DNA from: Ovis canadensis
Lineage: Eukaryota > Chordata > Mammalia > Artiodactyla > Bovidae
Direction of reading: 5' to 3'
Assembly (NCBI RefSeq): GCF_042477335.2
Contig: NC_091255.1
Coordinates: 42,510,501-42,574,500, forward strand
DNA: 64,000 nt
A program made the translations under genes and the position numbers. The notes beneath the pieces are model-generated. The model worked only from the letters and a program-made list of their open reading frames with translations, had not been told where the DNA came from and ran no database searches. This document shows positions 1 through 16,540 of this stretch, in pieces (position 1 is the stretch's first letter; the number at the start of each line of letters is the position of its first letter).

Positions 1-116
1 CCTCTTGGCCCCCACTTGGTCCTTTCACAAACCACCTTAGCCTCACAGGGTCTGTGCCTGGGTGAGGGCACTGCCCCCAGCCCCTCAGGCACCCAGGCCC
101 ACCCTCTCTGCTCCAG

Positions 117-213
117 GTTTTCCAGAAGAGATTCAACGGCTCAGTGAGCTTCTTCCGGGGCTGGAATGACTACAAGCTGGGCTTTGGCCGGGCTGACGGG
201 GAGTACTGGCTGG
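117..213 (+). CDS. MFAP4: MFAP4 coding exon (first in window)
   Basis: The acceptor is ctccag before 117 and the donor is gtaagg at 214. The exon opens in phase 0 with VFQKRFNG and ends one base into a Gly codon. Positions 1-116 are the 3' part of the preceding intron. Confidence 0.93.
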
Positions 214-857
214 GTAAGGCAGGGCCCAGTGGGCTGGGGGCCCCTGGAGCCAGGGCCCCGCTGACCAGCCAACTGCACCCCCTTCTCAGGGCTGCAGAAC
301 ATGCACCTGCTGACACTGAAGCAGAAGTACGAGCTGCGGGTGGACCTGGAGGACTTTGAGAACAACACGGCCTTCGCCAAGTACGCCGACTTCTCCATCT
401 CACCCAACGCCGTCAGCGCGGAGGAGGACGGCTACACCCTCTACGTGTCAGGCTTTGAGGACGGCGGGGCAGGTACACTCCGCCATTTGTGTGGGGCTGG
501 GGGTGGGGAAGGGCGCTGGGCCCAAGCACCGCCACTCCGCGTCTGGCTCAGGGGGCCCTCCCAGGCCGCCCTCCTATCTCAGCTGCCCTGTGCCCCACCC
601 CTCCGCCAGGCGACTCGCTGACCTACCACAGCGGCCAGAAGTTCTCCACCTTTGACCGAGACCAGGACCTCTTCGTGCAGAACTGTGCAGCGCTCTCCTC
701 GGGCGCCTTCTGGTTCCGCAGCTGCCACTTCGCCAACCTCAACGGCTTCTACCTGGGCGGCTCCCACCTCTCCTACGCCAATGGCATCAACTGGGCCCAG
801 TGGAAGGGCTTCTACTACTCGCTCAAGCGCACCGAGATGAAGATCCGCCGGGCCTGA
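117..857 (+). CDS. MFAP4: MFAP4, microfibril-associated glycoprotein 4 (3' part of gene, 5' exons outside window)
   Basis: Three coding exons, 117-213, 290-472 and 610-857, join in frame (528 nt, 175 residues plus TGA). They encode most of a fibrinogen C-terminal domain. Landmarks are the [11 protein letters not shown] entry, a single N-glycosylation sequon ENNTAF in the middle, and the calcium-site region [12 protein letters not shown] followed by [13 protein letters not shown], which is diagnostic of fibrinogen-related proteins. The protein ends in KIRRA. Human MFAP4 is about 255 residues, so roughly the first 80 (signal peptide, RGD region and start of the domain) are upstream of the window. 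The family product is secreted, forms disulfide-linked oligomers and binds elastin and collagen fibres in the extracellular matrix. The assignment is near certain because the residues match MFAP4 rather than ficolins or angiopoietins, which lack this exact tail. Confidence 0.95.
290..472 (+). CDS. MFAP4: MFAP4 coding exon (second in window)
   Basis: The acceptor is ttctcag before 290 and the donor is gtacac at 473. The exon runs from [11 protein letters not shown] to GFEDGGAG and carries the NNT glycosylation site. The flanking introns are only 76 and 137 nt. Confidence 0.93.
610..857 (+). CDS. MFAP4: MFAP4 terminal coding exon
   Basis: The acceptor is ccgccag before 610 and the TGA is at 855-857. 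It holds the calcium-binding stretch and the NLNG ligand-pocket region of the fibrinogen-like fold. Confidence 0.94.
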
Positions 858-1515
858 GGGGCTGGCCCCCTCGCGGCCCACCGCCCCTTCCCCATCCCAC
901 CCAGCTCACCGGCAGCTCCGCTGCTCTCAGCACCGCCTCGGCCAGGCCCCCGTGGTTCCAGCTGGATGTCCCCATCACATCCCTGGCATCCACCTCTCGG
1001 CCAGGCCCCTGCTCCCTGCCACCCGAGGCTATGCTGCCGCAGCGTCCCACACCTCCAAAAGGCACCGCGGTCCAGCCCGGACTCAGACCCTGTCCCGAAG
1101 GACACGGGGCTGTGTCCCACTTTAGCCAGATTCCTGACCGCGGCCTCTGCCGGCCGAGCCTGTAGACCTCTCCTGGCATCTGCCAGGCTACCCCAGCAGT
1201 CCCACTGGCTGGCCCTTCACCCTCCTCCCACCCCCGTGTTCCCCTGGCGTGAGCACCATGGCCCGGCCCCACTGCACTCATGCTCAGCGGCCCCCTGCCT
1301 GCCTGACCCAGGCACCTGAAGCGCAACACCCAAACTGTATTTCGCCACAGCTCCCACAGGCCACCCTAAAACGCCACAGCCAAGGCGGGCACAGATGTGA
1401 GGTCCCCCCACCCGCCCCGGGGGTGAGTGTGACTGTGCGAGGGTCAGAGGACCACCTCTGTGGGGCTGGGAGCAGGTGGGAGTGGAGGTCTCAATAAACC
1501 TCAGGACCTGAACGA
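858..1515 (+). other. MFAP4: MFAP4 3' UTR
   Basis: A GC-rich untranslated tail follows the stop codon and runs to the AATAAA at 1493-1498. The cleavage end near 1515 is inferred from normal spacing after the signal. Confidence 0.75.
1493..1498 (+). terminator. MFAP4: MFAP4 polyadenylation signal AATAAA
   Basis: This is a canonical hexamer about 640 nt after the stop, followed by a GT-rich stretch (ttactgttgtgcacg) about 25 nt downstream that resembles a downstream element. Confidence 0.85.
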
Positions 1516-1599
1516 ACCGGCCTTACTGTTGTGCACGCAGATACCTTTGCCTGCCCCCATGACGGCACACTGTCCTCGACTCCGAAAACACACCCTGGA

Positions 1600-1908
1600 G
1601 ACAGGCACTAGAGGAGACCTTGTATTTCACAGGCAACCTTCCGAGGGCAAAAAAACTGTCATCATAATAATGTAATAATAATAATAATAAAATTATGATA
1701 CTGAAAAGAATCGCTTGGGGGAGGGGCTCCCCCTCTTGGTGTGGCTTGTGCTGGCTCAGGTGGCTGCTTAAGGCCACAGGGTGGGTCTGAGATGAAGCTG
1801 CAGAATGATCTGAGCTGATTCCCCGACCGGGCGCAGGGCTCCAGCAGGACAGTCCTGCAGATCTCGGAGCTGGGTCTGCCCCTGGCAGCAAGGCACGGAC
1901 TGCGGGAC
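1600..1908 (-). other. MAPK7: MAPK7 3' UTR (probable extent)
   Basis: This is the sequence after the MAPK7 stop. No AATAAA or ATTAAA exists on the - strand between 1908 and about 900. The best candidate is the variant AATACA at 1626-1621 (- strand), just past the TAA repeat. This gives a UTR of about 300 nt ending near 1600, within about 100 nt of the MFAP4 end on the other strand. Confidence 0.45.
1662..1692. repeat. (TAA)n microsatellite
   Basis: A run of TAA/ATA triplets (about nine units, one interruption) sits between the MFAP4 and MAPK7 3' ends. On the MAPK7 sense strand it reads (TTA)n and probably lies inside the MAPK7 3' UTR. Confidence 0.85.
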
Positions 1909-7460
<5,552 letters not shown>

Positions 7461-7899
7461 AGAGAGCCAGGGGGCGGGGATCCCAGAAGTTAGGCCTGAG
7501 GGCCCTAGGGAGGGTCCATCCCTTAGACTGGAAAGGAATTTTGTTTACATTCCCCACTGTTGGGAGGTTTATTTTTTACTAAAACATACTTACAGGAAGT
7601 TCCACACAGCGTAAGTGTATGAATAAATTCACAAACTGAACATATCAGTATATCGAAGTCACGTGGAGGAAAAAAAAAAATCGAGAACATTTCCAGCACT
7701 TCAGAAACCCTTTCTCTTTTCTAGTGGTTACAACTTCTTTCTGTTGACTCTTTTCCATACTTTGGGGGTCGGTTGCCGTGAATTCTAGGAGATTCACTGG
7801 GGCCCATACATTAAGATGGAAAAGTGGAGATTGCATTTTAAAAATAGAACATCAGGGAAAATGTCTGAGAGCGTAACGTCAGCTCTAGGACAAATAAAT

Positions 7900-8175
7900 G
7901 GAGAAGGCAATGGCACCCCCACTCCAGTACTCTTGCCTGGAAAATCCTGTGGACGGAGGAGCCTGGTAGGCTGCAGTCCATGGGGTCGCTAAGAGTCGGA
8001 TATGACTGACCGACTTCACTTTCACTTTTCACTTTCATGCATTGAAGAAGGAAATGGCAACCCGCTCCAGTGTTCTTGCCTGGAGAATCCCAGGGACGGG
8101 GGAGCCTGGTGGGCTGCTGTCTCTGGGGTCGCACAGAGTCGGACACAACTGAAGTGACTTAGCAGCAGCAGCAGC
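7900..8175 (+). mobile_element. Bov-A2 SINE (dimeric, AGC tail)
   Basis: Two BovB-derived A units are joined by cacttttcacttt and end in gacttagcagcagcagcagc. A 13-bp target duplication, aggacaaataaat, flanks it at 7887-7899 and 8176-8188. Confidence 0.93.
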
Positions 8176-8686
8176 AGGACAAATAAATACCTCGTATTTA
8201 AACATGGAAAGATCACTTGGACCTCCTGAGTTAACCATACCTTTGGTTCTGGTTTTCCTGAAAGCATAGCAAAAAGCCAAATTATCTGTTACATGATTTG
8301 CCTTGACCATTAATAAACCATATTCATGGGGAGTGGACATTTTCTGCACTGAGTTCTGAAAACATTTCCATGATGGCCTTTCCTTAAGTGACACGGTAGA
8401 CAACCTTCCTTAACTCTGACGTATGTGTGCATTAAGTTCTGCAGTGTCCATCAGTGAAAAGAGAGGGCATAAACCTGCAGGACCCAGAAACATGTCTTCT
8501 CAGGGAACCCAATGCCCAGTTCTGTGACAATCTGGTCTGCTAAAGGAATAAAGCATAAGATAGCAGAAAAGACCCATACATTTTGAATGCTTTAAATACT
8601 TCTTTAGAAATATTTCAGCTAGAATTGGTATACAAGTTATAGACGATTCAACTTTCTCTGGCAAAACCTCCCTGTTTCTCATTTAC

Positions 8687-8882
8687 TTTTTAAAAAATAT
8701 TTTACTTATTTGTTTGGCTGCACTGAGTGGCTCCAGAGCATGCAAAGTCAGTAGCTGCAGCACACAGGCTTAGTTGGTCTGGGGCATGTGGGATCCTACC
8801 TAGTTCTCCAACCAGGCATTGAACCCACCGATCCCTGCATTACAAGACAGATTCTTAACCACTGAACCACCAGAGAAGTCCC
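8687..8882 (-). mobile_element. CHR-type tRNA-derived SINE
   Basis: Read on the - strand it opens gggacttctctggtggttcagtggttaag, with a B-box-like ggttcaatgcctgg and the accaggaact/cccacatgcc body typical of CHR SINEs. Flanking tcatttac copies suggest the target duplication. Confidence 0.85.
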
Positions 8883-9128
8883 TTCATTTACATTTGAATT
8901 CATCATGAGCTGCTTTACTTCTCCCCCTACTAGACCCTGACTCTGTCCTGAGAAAGTTGTCAGTTATCTAACATTCTCCAGCCTTGCCTTATGAGCTTAC
9001 TTCATATGACACAACTGACTACTTCAAGAAAAAGTTTTCTCATGTGGCTCAAAATTCAAATCATAATAAATAGGTTCAAGTGAAAATCCTGGTCTCACGC
9101 CAGGTGGCTGATTTTATAGTTTCCTGTT

Positions 9129-9276
9129 GGGCTTCCCTTGTGGCTCAGCTGGTAAAGAATCCTGCAAGGTGGGAGACCTGGGTTTGATCCCTGGGTTGGG
9201 AAGATCTGGAGAAGGGAAAGGCTACCCACTCCAGTATTCTGGCCTGGGGACACAACTGAGCCACTTTCACTTTCAT
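9129..9276 (+). mobile_element. Bov-tA SINE with internal deletion
   Basis: The head is complete (gggcttcccttgtggctcag, gggtttgatccctgggt). The body then jumps from ggcctgggga straight to cacaactgag, so about 60 nt of the usual body are missing. Confidence 0.88.
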
Positions 9277-9424
9277 TGGAAGTAAAAAAGAAACAATAAA
9301 AATCCGAAACACACAAATACAACTATACATTCTTTGTCCCCTTGACAAAATATAGCAAATCATTTACACTTTTCCTGAAATCATTAAGTATCAAAAACCA
9401 GAGGGATCTCTCATTCTTCTTATA

Positions 9425-10480
9425 ACAGCTTTTTTTTTTGAGATATAATTCACATACTGTAGAACATTTATAGTGTACAATTCAGTACATGAATTTAGTA
9501 GGTTCACAGAGTTGTGCAACCATCACTCCACCCAATTTTAGAACATTGTCATCAACTCAAAAGAAAGCCATTAGTCACTCCTGATTTCCCCTCACCAGCC
9601 CCTGGCAATCACTAATCTACTTCCTGTCTCCAGACTGCCTATTCTGGATGTTTCAGATCAATGCAATCATATACTCTGCGACCTTGAGACCTTTTGTATT
9701 TGACTTTTTTCACTCAGCCTAATGTTTTCCAGGTTCATCCTTGTATCAGAACTTCATTTTTATTTTTAAAGCTGAATATGTTACACTGTATAGATAGACC
9801 ACATTTGTTTATCCCATCATCAGCTGATGGACATTAGGGTTCCTTCCACTTTTTGGCTGGTGTGACTAATTGTGCTCTGGACATTCACAGACAAGGTTTG
9901 TGTGGACCCAGGCTTTCCGAGCTCTTGGGTACAGATCTAAGGGTATGATTGCTGGGTCATATGGTAAACTTTTTAAACATTTTGAGGAACTGCCAAACTG
10001 TTTCCTTTAGTGGTCACACCAGTTCACTATCTCCCCAGTGTATTTGAGGGTTGCAATTTCTCCACATCCTCACCAGCACTTATTATTTTCTTATTTTTCT
10101 TTTTTAAATTGTAGTCATCCTGGTGGGTATGAAGTAGTATGTCATTGTGGTTTTGATTTGCATTACTCTCATGACTTCTCAGGGCTTCCCTGGTGGCTCA
10201 GAGGTTAAAGCCTCTGCCTGCAATGCAGGAGACCTGGGTTTGATCCCTGGGTCGGGAAGATCCCCTGGAGAAGGAAATGGCAACCCACCCCAGTATTCTT
10301 GCCTGGAGAATCCCATGGACGGAGGAACCTGGTGGGCTACAGTCCACAAGGTGGCAAAGAGTCGGACACAACTGAGTGACTTCACTTTTACTTTCCTTCA
10401 TGACTAATGATGTTGAACATCTTCTCACGGGCTTATCAGCCATTCTTCTTTGGGGAAATGTCTGTTCAGTGTCTATTCAG
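9425..10480 (-). mobile_element. Old L1 (L1M-type) 3' part, interrupted by a Bov-tA
   Basis: The antisense matches the end of L1 ORF2 and the 3' region: the agttgtgcaaccatcac block, the ccattcatctgatggac-like block, the gggtcatatggtaa block and ggttttgatttgcatt. It resumes after the inserted SINE at 10398 with tgactaatgatgttgaacatcttctc. Frames are broken throughout. Confidence 0.85.
10182..10397 (+). mobile_element. Bov-tA SINE inserted in the L1
   Basis: A full-length element from gggcttccctggtggctcag to gtgacttcacttttacttt. The host L1 sequence ttctcatgact is repeated in part on both sides (tcatgact), which marks the insertion site. Confidence 0.93.
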
Positions 10481-10487
10481 TTCCTTT

Positions 10488-10780
10488 CTGTTTTGTTTGT
10501 TTGCTTTTGGCTGTGTTGGGTCTTTGTTGCCTCGAGAGCTTTTTCTCTAGTTGCAGCAAGCTGAGGCTACTCTCTGGTTGTGGTGTGCTGGCTTCTCATT
10601 GCAGTGGCTTCTCTTGTTGCAGAGCATGGGCTCTAGGGCATGTGGGCTCCGAAGTTGCAGTTCCTAGGCTCCAGAGCACAGGCTCAATAGTTGTGGTGTA
10701 GGGGCTTAGTTGCTCCGTAGTATGTGGAATCTTCCCTCTAGCAGGCAGATCCTTTACCACTGAGCCACCACAGAAGCCCT
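10488..10780 (-). mobile_element. CHR-type SINE, near full length
   Basis: The - strand reads gggcttctgtggtggctcagtggtaaagg, then the gagcctgtgctctgg, gagaagccactgcaatgag and aagacccaacacagcc blocks that define this family. It sits beside the L1 fragment. Confidence 0.87.
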
Positions 10781-10902
10781 CATTGGCATTGAACCCACTT
10801 TTATTTTTCTTTAAAACTTTATAGAGACTTTATTTTAAAAACCTTTATATAAAAACTTTTATTTTATTTACATATTTAAATTTATTTAAATTTTTTACTT
10901 TT

Positions 10903-11026
10903 ATTATTATTTTTTGTGGCGCCACCATGCAGTGTGCAGGATCTTAGTTCCCTGACCAGGGATTGAACCTATGCCCTCAGCAGTGAAAGCTTGGAGTTCT
11001 AACCAATGGACCAGCAGGGAATTCTC
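10903..11026 (-). mobile_element. CHR-type SINE, truncated
   Basis: Only the head half is present (on -: attccctgctggtccattggttagaact, then ggttcaatccctggtcagggaactaagat), followed by an AT-rich tail. Confidence 0.83.
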
Positions 11027-11029
11027 ATC

Positions 11030-11265
11030 TCACTCTTTTTTACAGCTGCATAGTACCTCTTTTCAAATATAACCTATTTACCCAAGACCCTATAGGTATA
11101 CACTACTACTTTAAGATTTTTGCTCTTGCAAATGATGTTGCACTAAGTTATCTTGAACACATCATTTTGTGCACTGCAAGTTTAAAATACCCAGAAGTGG
11201 ATGGTGTGCCAAGTTAAAGACTATTGCACTTGTGATTTTAATAGGTAATGTCAAATTTCTGTCCT
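11030..11265 (-). mobile_element. L1M fragment
   Basis: An AT-rich stretch resembles the L1M block tttgctcttgcaaatgatgttgcac and cccagaagtggatggtgtgccaa in antisense. It is diverged and without coding capacity. Confidence 0.55.
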
Positions 11266-11440
11266 TAGTTGTTGTTTAACTGTTAAGTCATGTCGTCTAT
11301 GGGGTCGCACAGAATCGGACAGGACTGAAGCGACTTAGCAGCAGCAGCAGCAGCATGTCAGACTCTTTGCAACTCCATGGACTGTAGCTTGCAAGGCTCC
11401 TCTGTCCATGGGATTTCCCAGGCAAGAATACTGGAGTTCA
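11266..11440. mobile_element. Composite Bov-A fragments
   Basis: A 3' end of a + strand Bov-A2 (gtctatggggtcgcacagaatcggac to an AGC tail at about 11340-11355) sits inside a - strand Bov-A unit (gttgtttaactgttaagtcatgtc, resumed at catgtcagactctttgcaactcc). This is one SINE inside another. Confidence 0.75.
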
Positions 11441-12430
11441 AAATTAGGAAAGGAGTACACCAAGGCTGTATATTGTCACCCTGCTTATTTAACTTATATG
11501 CAGAGTACATCATTCAAAATGCCGGGCTGAATGAATCACAAGCTGGAATCAAGATTGCCAGGAGAAATATCAACAACCTCAGATATGCAGATGATAACAC
11601 CCTAATGGCAGAAAGCAAAGAGGAACTAAAGAGTCTCTTGATGAGGGTGAAAGAGGAGAGTGAAAAAGCTGACTTAAAACTCAACATTCAAAAAACTAAG
11701 ATCATGGCATCCAGTCCCATCACTTCATGGCAAATAGATGGGGGAAAATAGGAAACAGTGACGAATTTTATTTTCTTGGGCTCCAAAATCACTGTGGATG
11801 GTGACTGCAGCCACAAAATTAAAAGATGCTTGCTCCTTGGAAGAAAAGCTATGACGAACCTAGACAGCATATTGAAAAGGAGAGTCATCAGTTTGCCAAC
11901 AAAGGTCCATATGTATAGTCAAAGCTATGGTTTTTCCAGTAGTCATGTATGAATGTGAGAGTTGGACCATAAGGCTGAGTGCTGAAGAACTGATGCTTTG
12001 GAACTGTGGTGCTGGAGAAGACTCTTGCAAGTCCCCTGGACAGCAAGGAGATTAAACCAATGAATCCTTAAGGAAATCAACCCTGATTATTCATCGGAAG
12101 GACTGATGCTGAAGCTGAACTTCAAAGCTTTGGCCACCTGATGCAAAGAGCCAGCTTATTGGAAAAGACCCTGATGCTGGAAAAGTGAAAGTGAAGTCTC
12201 TCAGTGGTGTCTGACTCTTTGCAACCCCGTGGACTGTAGCCCACCAGGCTCCTCCATCCATGGGATTCTCTAGGCAAAGGTTGCCATTTCCTTCTCCAGG
12301 GGATCTTCCCAACCCAGGGATCAAACCCAGGTCTCCTGCATTGCGGGCAGACGCTTTAAGCTCTGAGCCACCAGCGAAGCCCTTGATACTGGAAAAGACT
12401 GAGGGCAAAAGGAGAAGGGGCCAGTCCTGG
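11441..12430 (+). mobile_element. BovB (RTE) LINE, 3' fragment, interrupted by Bov-tA
   Basis: It encodes the second half of the reverse transcriptase domain ([20 protein letters not shown], then YADDNTLMAES and a DLKLNIQKTKIMAS motif). An in-frame stop follows at about 11749, with further breaks beyond. The 3' part continues to 12185, is split by a SINE at 12186-12383, and resumes to about 12430. It is dead. BovB entered ruminant ancestors by horizontal transfer and is known also from squamate reptiles. Confidence 0.92.
12186..12383 (-). mobile_element. Bov-tA SINE inserted in the BovB
   Basis: The element lies in reverse, ending gagccaccagcgaagccc. The host sequence is duplicated as tgatgctggaaaag (12172-12185) and tgatactggaaaag (12384-12397), one mismatch in 14. 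Confidence 0.93.
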
Positions 12431-14319
12431 AGTCTGTTCTCTATGGAAGGGCTATAGTCTCTGTGGCAGGCCTAAGGGAGACCTCCAAAAGGGCTGACAC
12501 CACATGCCACATCTCCTAGGACTGCTGCTGCTCCTGTCCCCACAGCAGGCCACTGCTGACCCATGCCTCTGCAGGAGACCTACACACACTCACAGGAAGG
12601 TCTGGCTCAGTCTCTTGTGGGGGTCACTGCTCCTTTGCCTGGGTCCTGGCACGCATAAGGTTTTGTTTGTGCCCTCTGCCATGTCTACCTTCGCCTTCTT
12701 CGTCACTGTCCCTGTCCACGGCTGAGAAGGGGGATCAGCAGGAGAGGGGCGTGATAACCTAACAGCACACAGTGGGGGTGGGTGGGGGTGCCACCTCTGC
12801 CTCCAGGACTCCCTGTGCCTGGCTCCACTCTCCCCACTGACTAAGGCCAACAGCCCTGAGTCACCCAGTGAGCAGCCGGTCGGCACAGCCCACATCCGGA
12901 TCTGCAGAGGCTATGGAAGCTGCTCTGGGGCCCACTTCTCAGCCTGAAGCCCCTCCCCCTTTTCCTTCCCCCAGCAGACATGCACTTATCTTGCTAGACA
13001 GAACTTTGTCACATGGCCACCCTCCTTGCAGGGGTCTGAGAAATCAAAAGCTCAGTCAGGCACATGGCTGCCCACCAAGTCAGGATTTGTTAGAAATGGA
13101 GAACAGACAGTGAACAGGTAGAAGAGCCAGAGCCACATCTTCTGGTCTAGAGGACAGATGGGTGATGGCCTAGTCCCCAAAACCAAGACAGGACCTTCTC
13201 AGAGACCCTGGAGACTGGGAGGCTGAGTTCCCTCACTCAAGGTCCACAGCCTCCCCAGGACAGACCAGCTTCGTCTCTCTCAGCCCTGGGGGGTCACCAC
13301 TCCTTCCCAAAGGTGGCAGGGACCAAGAGTTCCCTTGGCCCAGAGCCCACACCACAGGAGACAAGCAGTGCAGCAGGGGTGGGTGTGAGGGAGGTGCTGG
13401 CCAGCAGCTTGGACTGCCCCTTGACTTCTTTCAGGACTGCCAAGCCCTCCAGACCATACACAGTCACACTGACACACACACACTAGTACAGTCACAGCAT
13501 GGCGCTCACATGCCCTTGTAGTCCATTTAGGTTCCCAGAACACAGACACATGCCCACCCAGGATGCACAGAATTCAGGGGCACCACTGAGCACACAAGTT
13601 GACTGTTAACCCTACTGCAGTCCATCTCTCCCCACTCCCTCGAGCTTCTGTCCAGCACCCAGTGCTCTGTAGAAGTCTCCAGGGGATGCCCCACAAGGCT
13701 CCCAGGCTTGTGACCACTGCCACTTTTCACCCGCAGACTGACCAGCCACTTCCACACCTGCCCCAAAGCCAGAGCCTCAGTTACTCACTACATCGCCAAG
13801 CACATGCTCCGTGAAGGGCAGTCTTCTGGGGTGGGGGGTGGTGGGCAGGGGAAGGGGTTGACTGTGAACATGTGTACAAATCTCTGCACTTGAAGAACTC
13901 AAATTTAGCCTGGAAGAGGACAACAAAGTCACTGAACTACAGTGTCTTGGGTGACAGGCTCCAGGCCTGGACCCAGGAAGGGCTGATGGGGGAGGAGGTG
14001 GTGATTTTCCATGGAATGATCAAGAGAAGCCAGCCAAGATGGTGACCTTGGAGCAAGGACTTGAAGGGGGGAGAGGGAAGGAGCCCCACGTGGACGGAGC
14101 AGCAGGAACAGCATTCTGGGCAGATGGAACAACAGACACAGGGCTCAGAGGCAGGGTGCACCTGGCCTGTGAGAATCAGCCAGGGGGCAGTGATCGGGAC
14201 GACTGCTCGCTGCCTGGTCCCAGCTGCCATCACTTCTCACCAGGACCCTTACTGTCATCACTGAGTCACTGTCCTCTTAGCCTCCTCTTGCTGCTGTGAC
14301 TTCCTCCCTGCCCAGCAGC

Positions 14320-14430
14320 CAGAGTGACCTTTCAACAAACACAGATGAGGCTTCAACAGACACAAGATGGGTGTCCCCATCTTGTGGGATCAAGTCCACA
14401 CCCCAGGCCCGTGAGGCCCTGCTGGTGGAG
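14320..14430 (+). repeat. L2-like fragment
   Basis: It resembles the L2 block agtgacctttcaacaaac ... gggatcaagtccacaccccaggcccgtgaggccct. It is diverged, so the call is tentative. Confidence 0.45.
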
Positions 14431-15159
14431 AATGGGGGACAGATGGAGGAAATGGCCTTCGTGATGGGACTGGCTGCCTGGAGGCCAAGTGCAGGGCGTG
14501 GTGACAGCCCCAGCTGTGGTTCCTATGAAGTCATCCCCTTCATGCATCTGCCTGATTTCCTCTCTTAGATCTGCTGGAAAAGCCCCGAGGAAACTGCTAA
14601 TGGGTATGTGCAGCCCGGGGCGGCTGGGGTGTGAGTTGTTGGGGAGCAGGTGGTGGGAATGCTCCCAGGAGGAAGGGACCAGCCTGGGTGAGCTGCTCAG
14701 CAGCAGTGTGGCCCTGCCCCTCCTCTGGCACCTGTGGGTGGGGCTGCAGACAAAACACAGGAGGCCCCACTGTGCTTGAATTCCAGATACCCGACGAGCG
14801 GTTCTTCAGTTATGGAGGTCCCACCTGCGTCCTGTGTTTTCCTTTGCTGAATCTGGCAGCCCTACAGGGACCACATGCACCTCCACACTGGCCTCCCAGC
14901 TACCCTGGCCCCAGGTCTCGGCCCCATGTGGGGACCAGAGACGCCTGGTGGAAACCCAGTGGCTTCACATCTCTCCTGGGCTCCTCCTACCACTTGGAGG
15001 CCTCGGTGACCTGCGTCGTGTGCACTGTCAACCCACCTCCAACCCCCATGGCATGCTGGGGAAGTACTCTCTGAAAAAATAAAGTCAATAAAATGTAAAG
15101 AATGGAAGTCCTAATTTTAGCATTTGCCAGTTTCTGTGGCTGATCTCAAGCCACCAGCA

Positions 15160-15590
15160 TGTCGCTGGAGGCCGAGTTGCACACAGCTGTGAGTCAGCAC
15201 AGGCTGTGCGAGCCGTACACTCTCTGATCCTCGAGCACATTCTGCCCCAGGGCCTTTGCACCGACTGTGCTCTCACTGTGACGTGGGAACGCCTGCCCCA
15301 TACCTGCACAGGACTTGCCCCTTCTCTGTTTTCGGGACGTTGTGCACCATCCACAATAACCCTCCCCTTACTCACCAGCCCTCTTCTCTGCTTTATTTTT
15401 TCCCTAAGAGCAGTTCCCACAGTCCTAGATTATCAAATAGGTTTACATGTTTGTCTCCCCACTAGAAAGTCACTCCATGAGGGCAAGGGGCATAGCCTGT
15501 CTTGTTTTCCACTTAACTCCAAGCACCTAGCCCAGTGCCTGGCACACAGTAGGAGCTCAATAAATACCTGCTGAGTGAGCAATAACTCTC
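15160..15590 (+). repeat. L2 LINE 3' end
   Basis: It shows the L2 3' blocks in order: gggaacgcctgcccca, tttgtctccccactagaaagtcactccatgagggcaagggg, then cccagtgcctggcacacagtaggagctcaataaatacctgctgagtgag. It is old and without coding capacity. Confidence 0.8.
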
Positions 15591-15714
15591 AGCTCAGTAA
15601 GCTTGGCTTCCATGACCTTGATGTTTATTTTGTGCATTGGTTGGAGCCACTCAATAAACCCCACCCCTACAGGAGCCAGCTGGACACACAAACTTCAGCC
15701 CCGCTCCACTCCCA

Positions 15715-15885
15715 CTCTGCTGTGCAGCCTTGGTGAGGCTCTCTCCATCTCTGAGGCTCCTGGATTTGTCCCCTGTGAGGGAAGATTAACTAATAACTTC
15801 CACCTCCTGAGCTACTGTGGGCATCACATGGCTGAATGGACGGGAAAGCACTTTGCAACTTATAGCCACTAAAATTTAGGAGCCT
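15715..15885 (-). repeat. MIR-like fragment
   Basis: A weak reverse MIR signature: an initial cttggtgaggctctctccatctctgagg block and a later tgggcatcacatggctgaatggacgggaaagcactttgcaa block. Confidence 0.45.
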
Positions 15886-15943
15886 CCATCTACCCCACTA
15901 TTTCTCAGAAGGAAAGACATTTTGTAGTTATTAGAAACATCCT

Positions 15944-16221
15944 GCTGCTGTTGCTGCTGCTAAGGCGCTTCAGTCGTGTCTGACTCTGTGCGACCCCATA
16001 GACAGCAGCCCACCAGCTCCGCCGTCCCCAGGATTCTCCAGGCAAGAACACTGGAGTGGGTTGCCATTTCCTTCTCCAATGCATGAAAGTGAAAAGTGAA
16101 AGTGAAGTCGCTCAGTCATGTCCGACTCTTAGTGACCCCATGAACTGCAGCCCACCAGGCTCCTCCATCCATGGGATTTTCCAGGCAAGAGTACTGGAGT
16201 GGGGTGCCATTGCCTTCTCCG
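15944..16221 (-). mobile_element. Bov-A2 SINE (dimeric)
   Basis: A reversed element with its (GCT)n tail at the left, two A units and the gaaagtgaaaagtgaaagtgaag linker. The 12-bp target duplication tagaaacatcct is perfect at 15932-15943 and 16222-16233. Confidence 0.94.
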
Positions 16222-16540
16222 TAGAAACATCCTAGAACTGTCAAAAGTCCTCACAATCAGCTACACATGATGTAAAAGCATAAATCATTCAGTAACAGCT
16301 TTTTTAAAAAAATCTAGTAGAAAACTTGACTTTTCATTATTTTCATCAAGTAGAAAACTGAGGAAGTGACCTTAACAAAACAATCTCCACTCAGAGCAAG
16401 TCTTCTTGACCACCATGTGGAGACGCTTACCTGGCTCTATCTTGTCTGGCATACTTTTTTAAAAAAAACAAACAAACTCATCTTTCTGTTGTCCCTTCCC
16501 CATCCTTGAGGACTTTCAATACATTTCAAAATGATGCCAG

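Noticed and set aside
7900-8175. (AGC)n/(GCA)n triplet tracts
   Set aside because: They are the normal 3' tails of Bov-A2 elements, not independent expansions.
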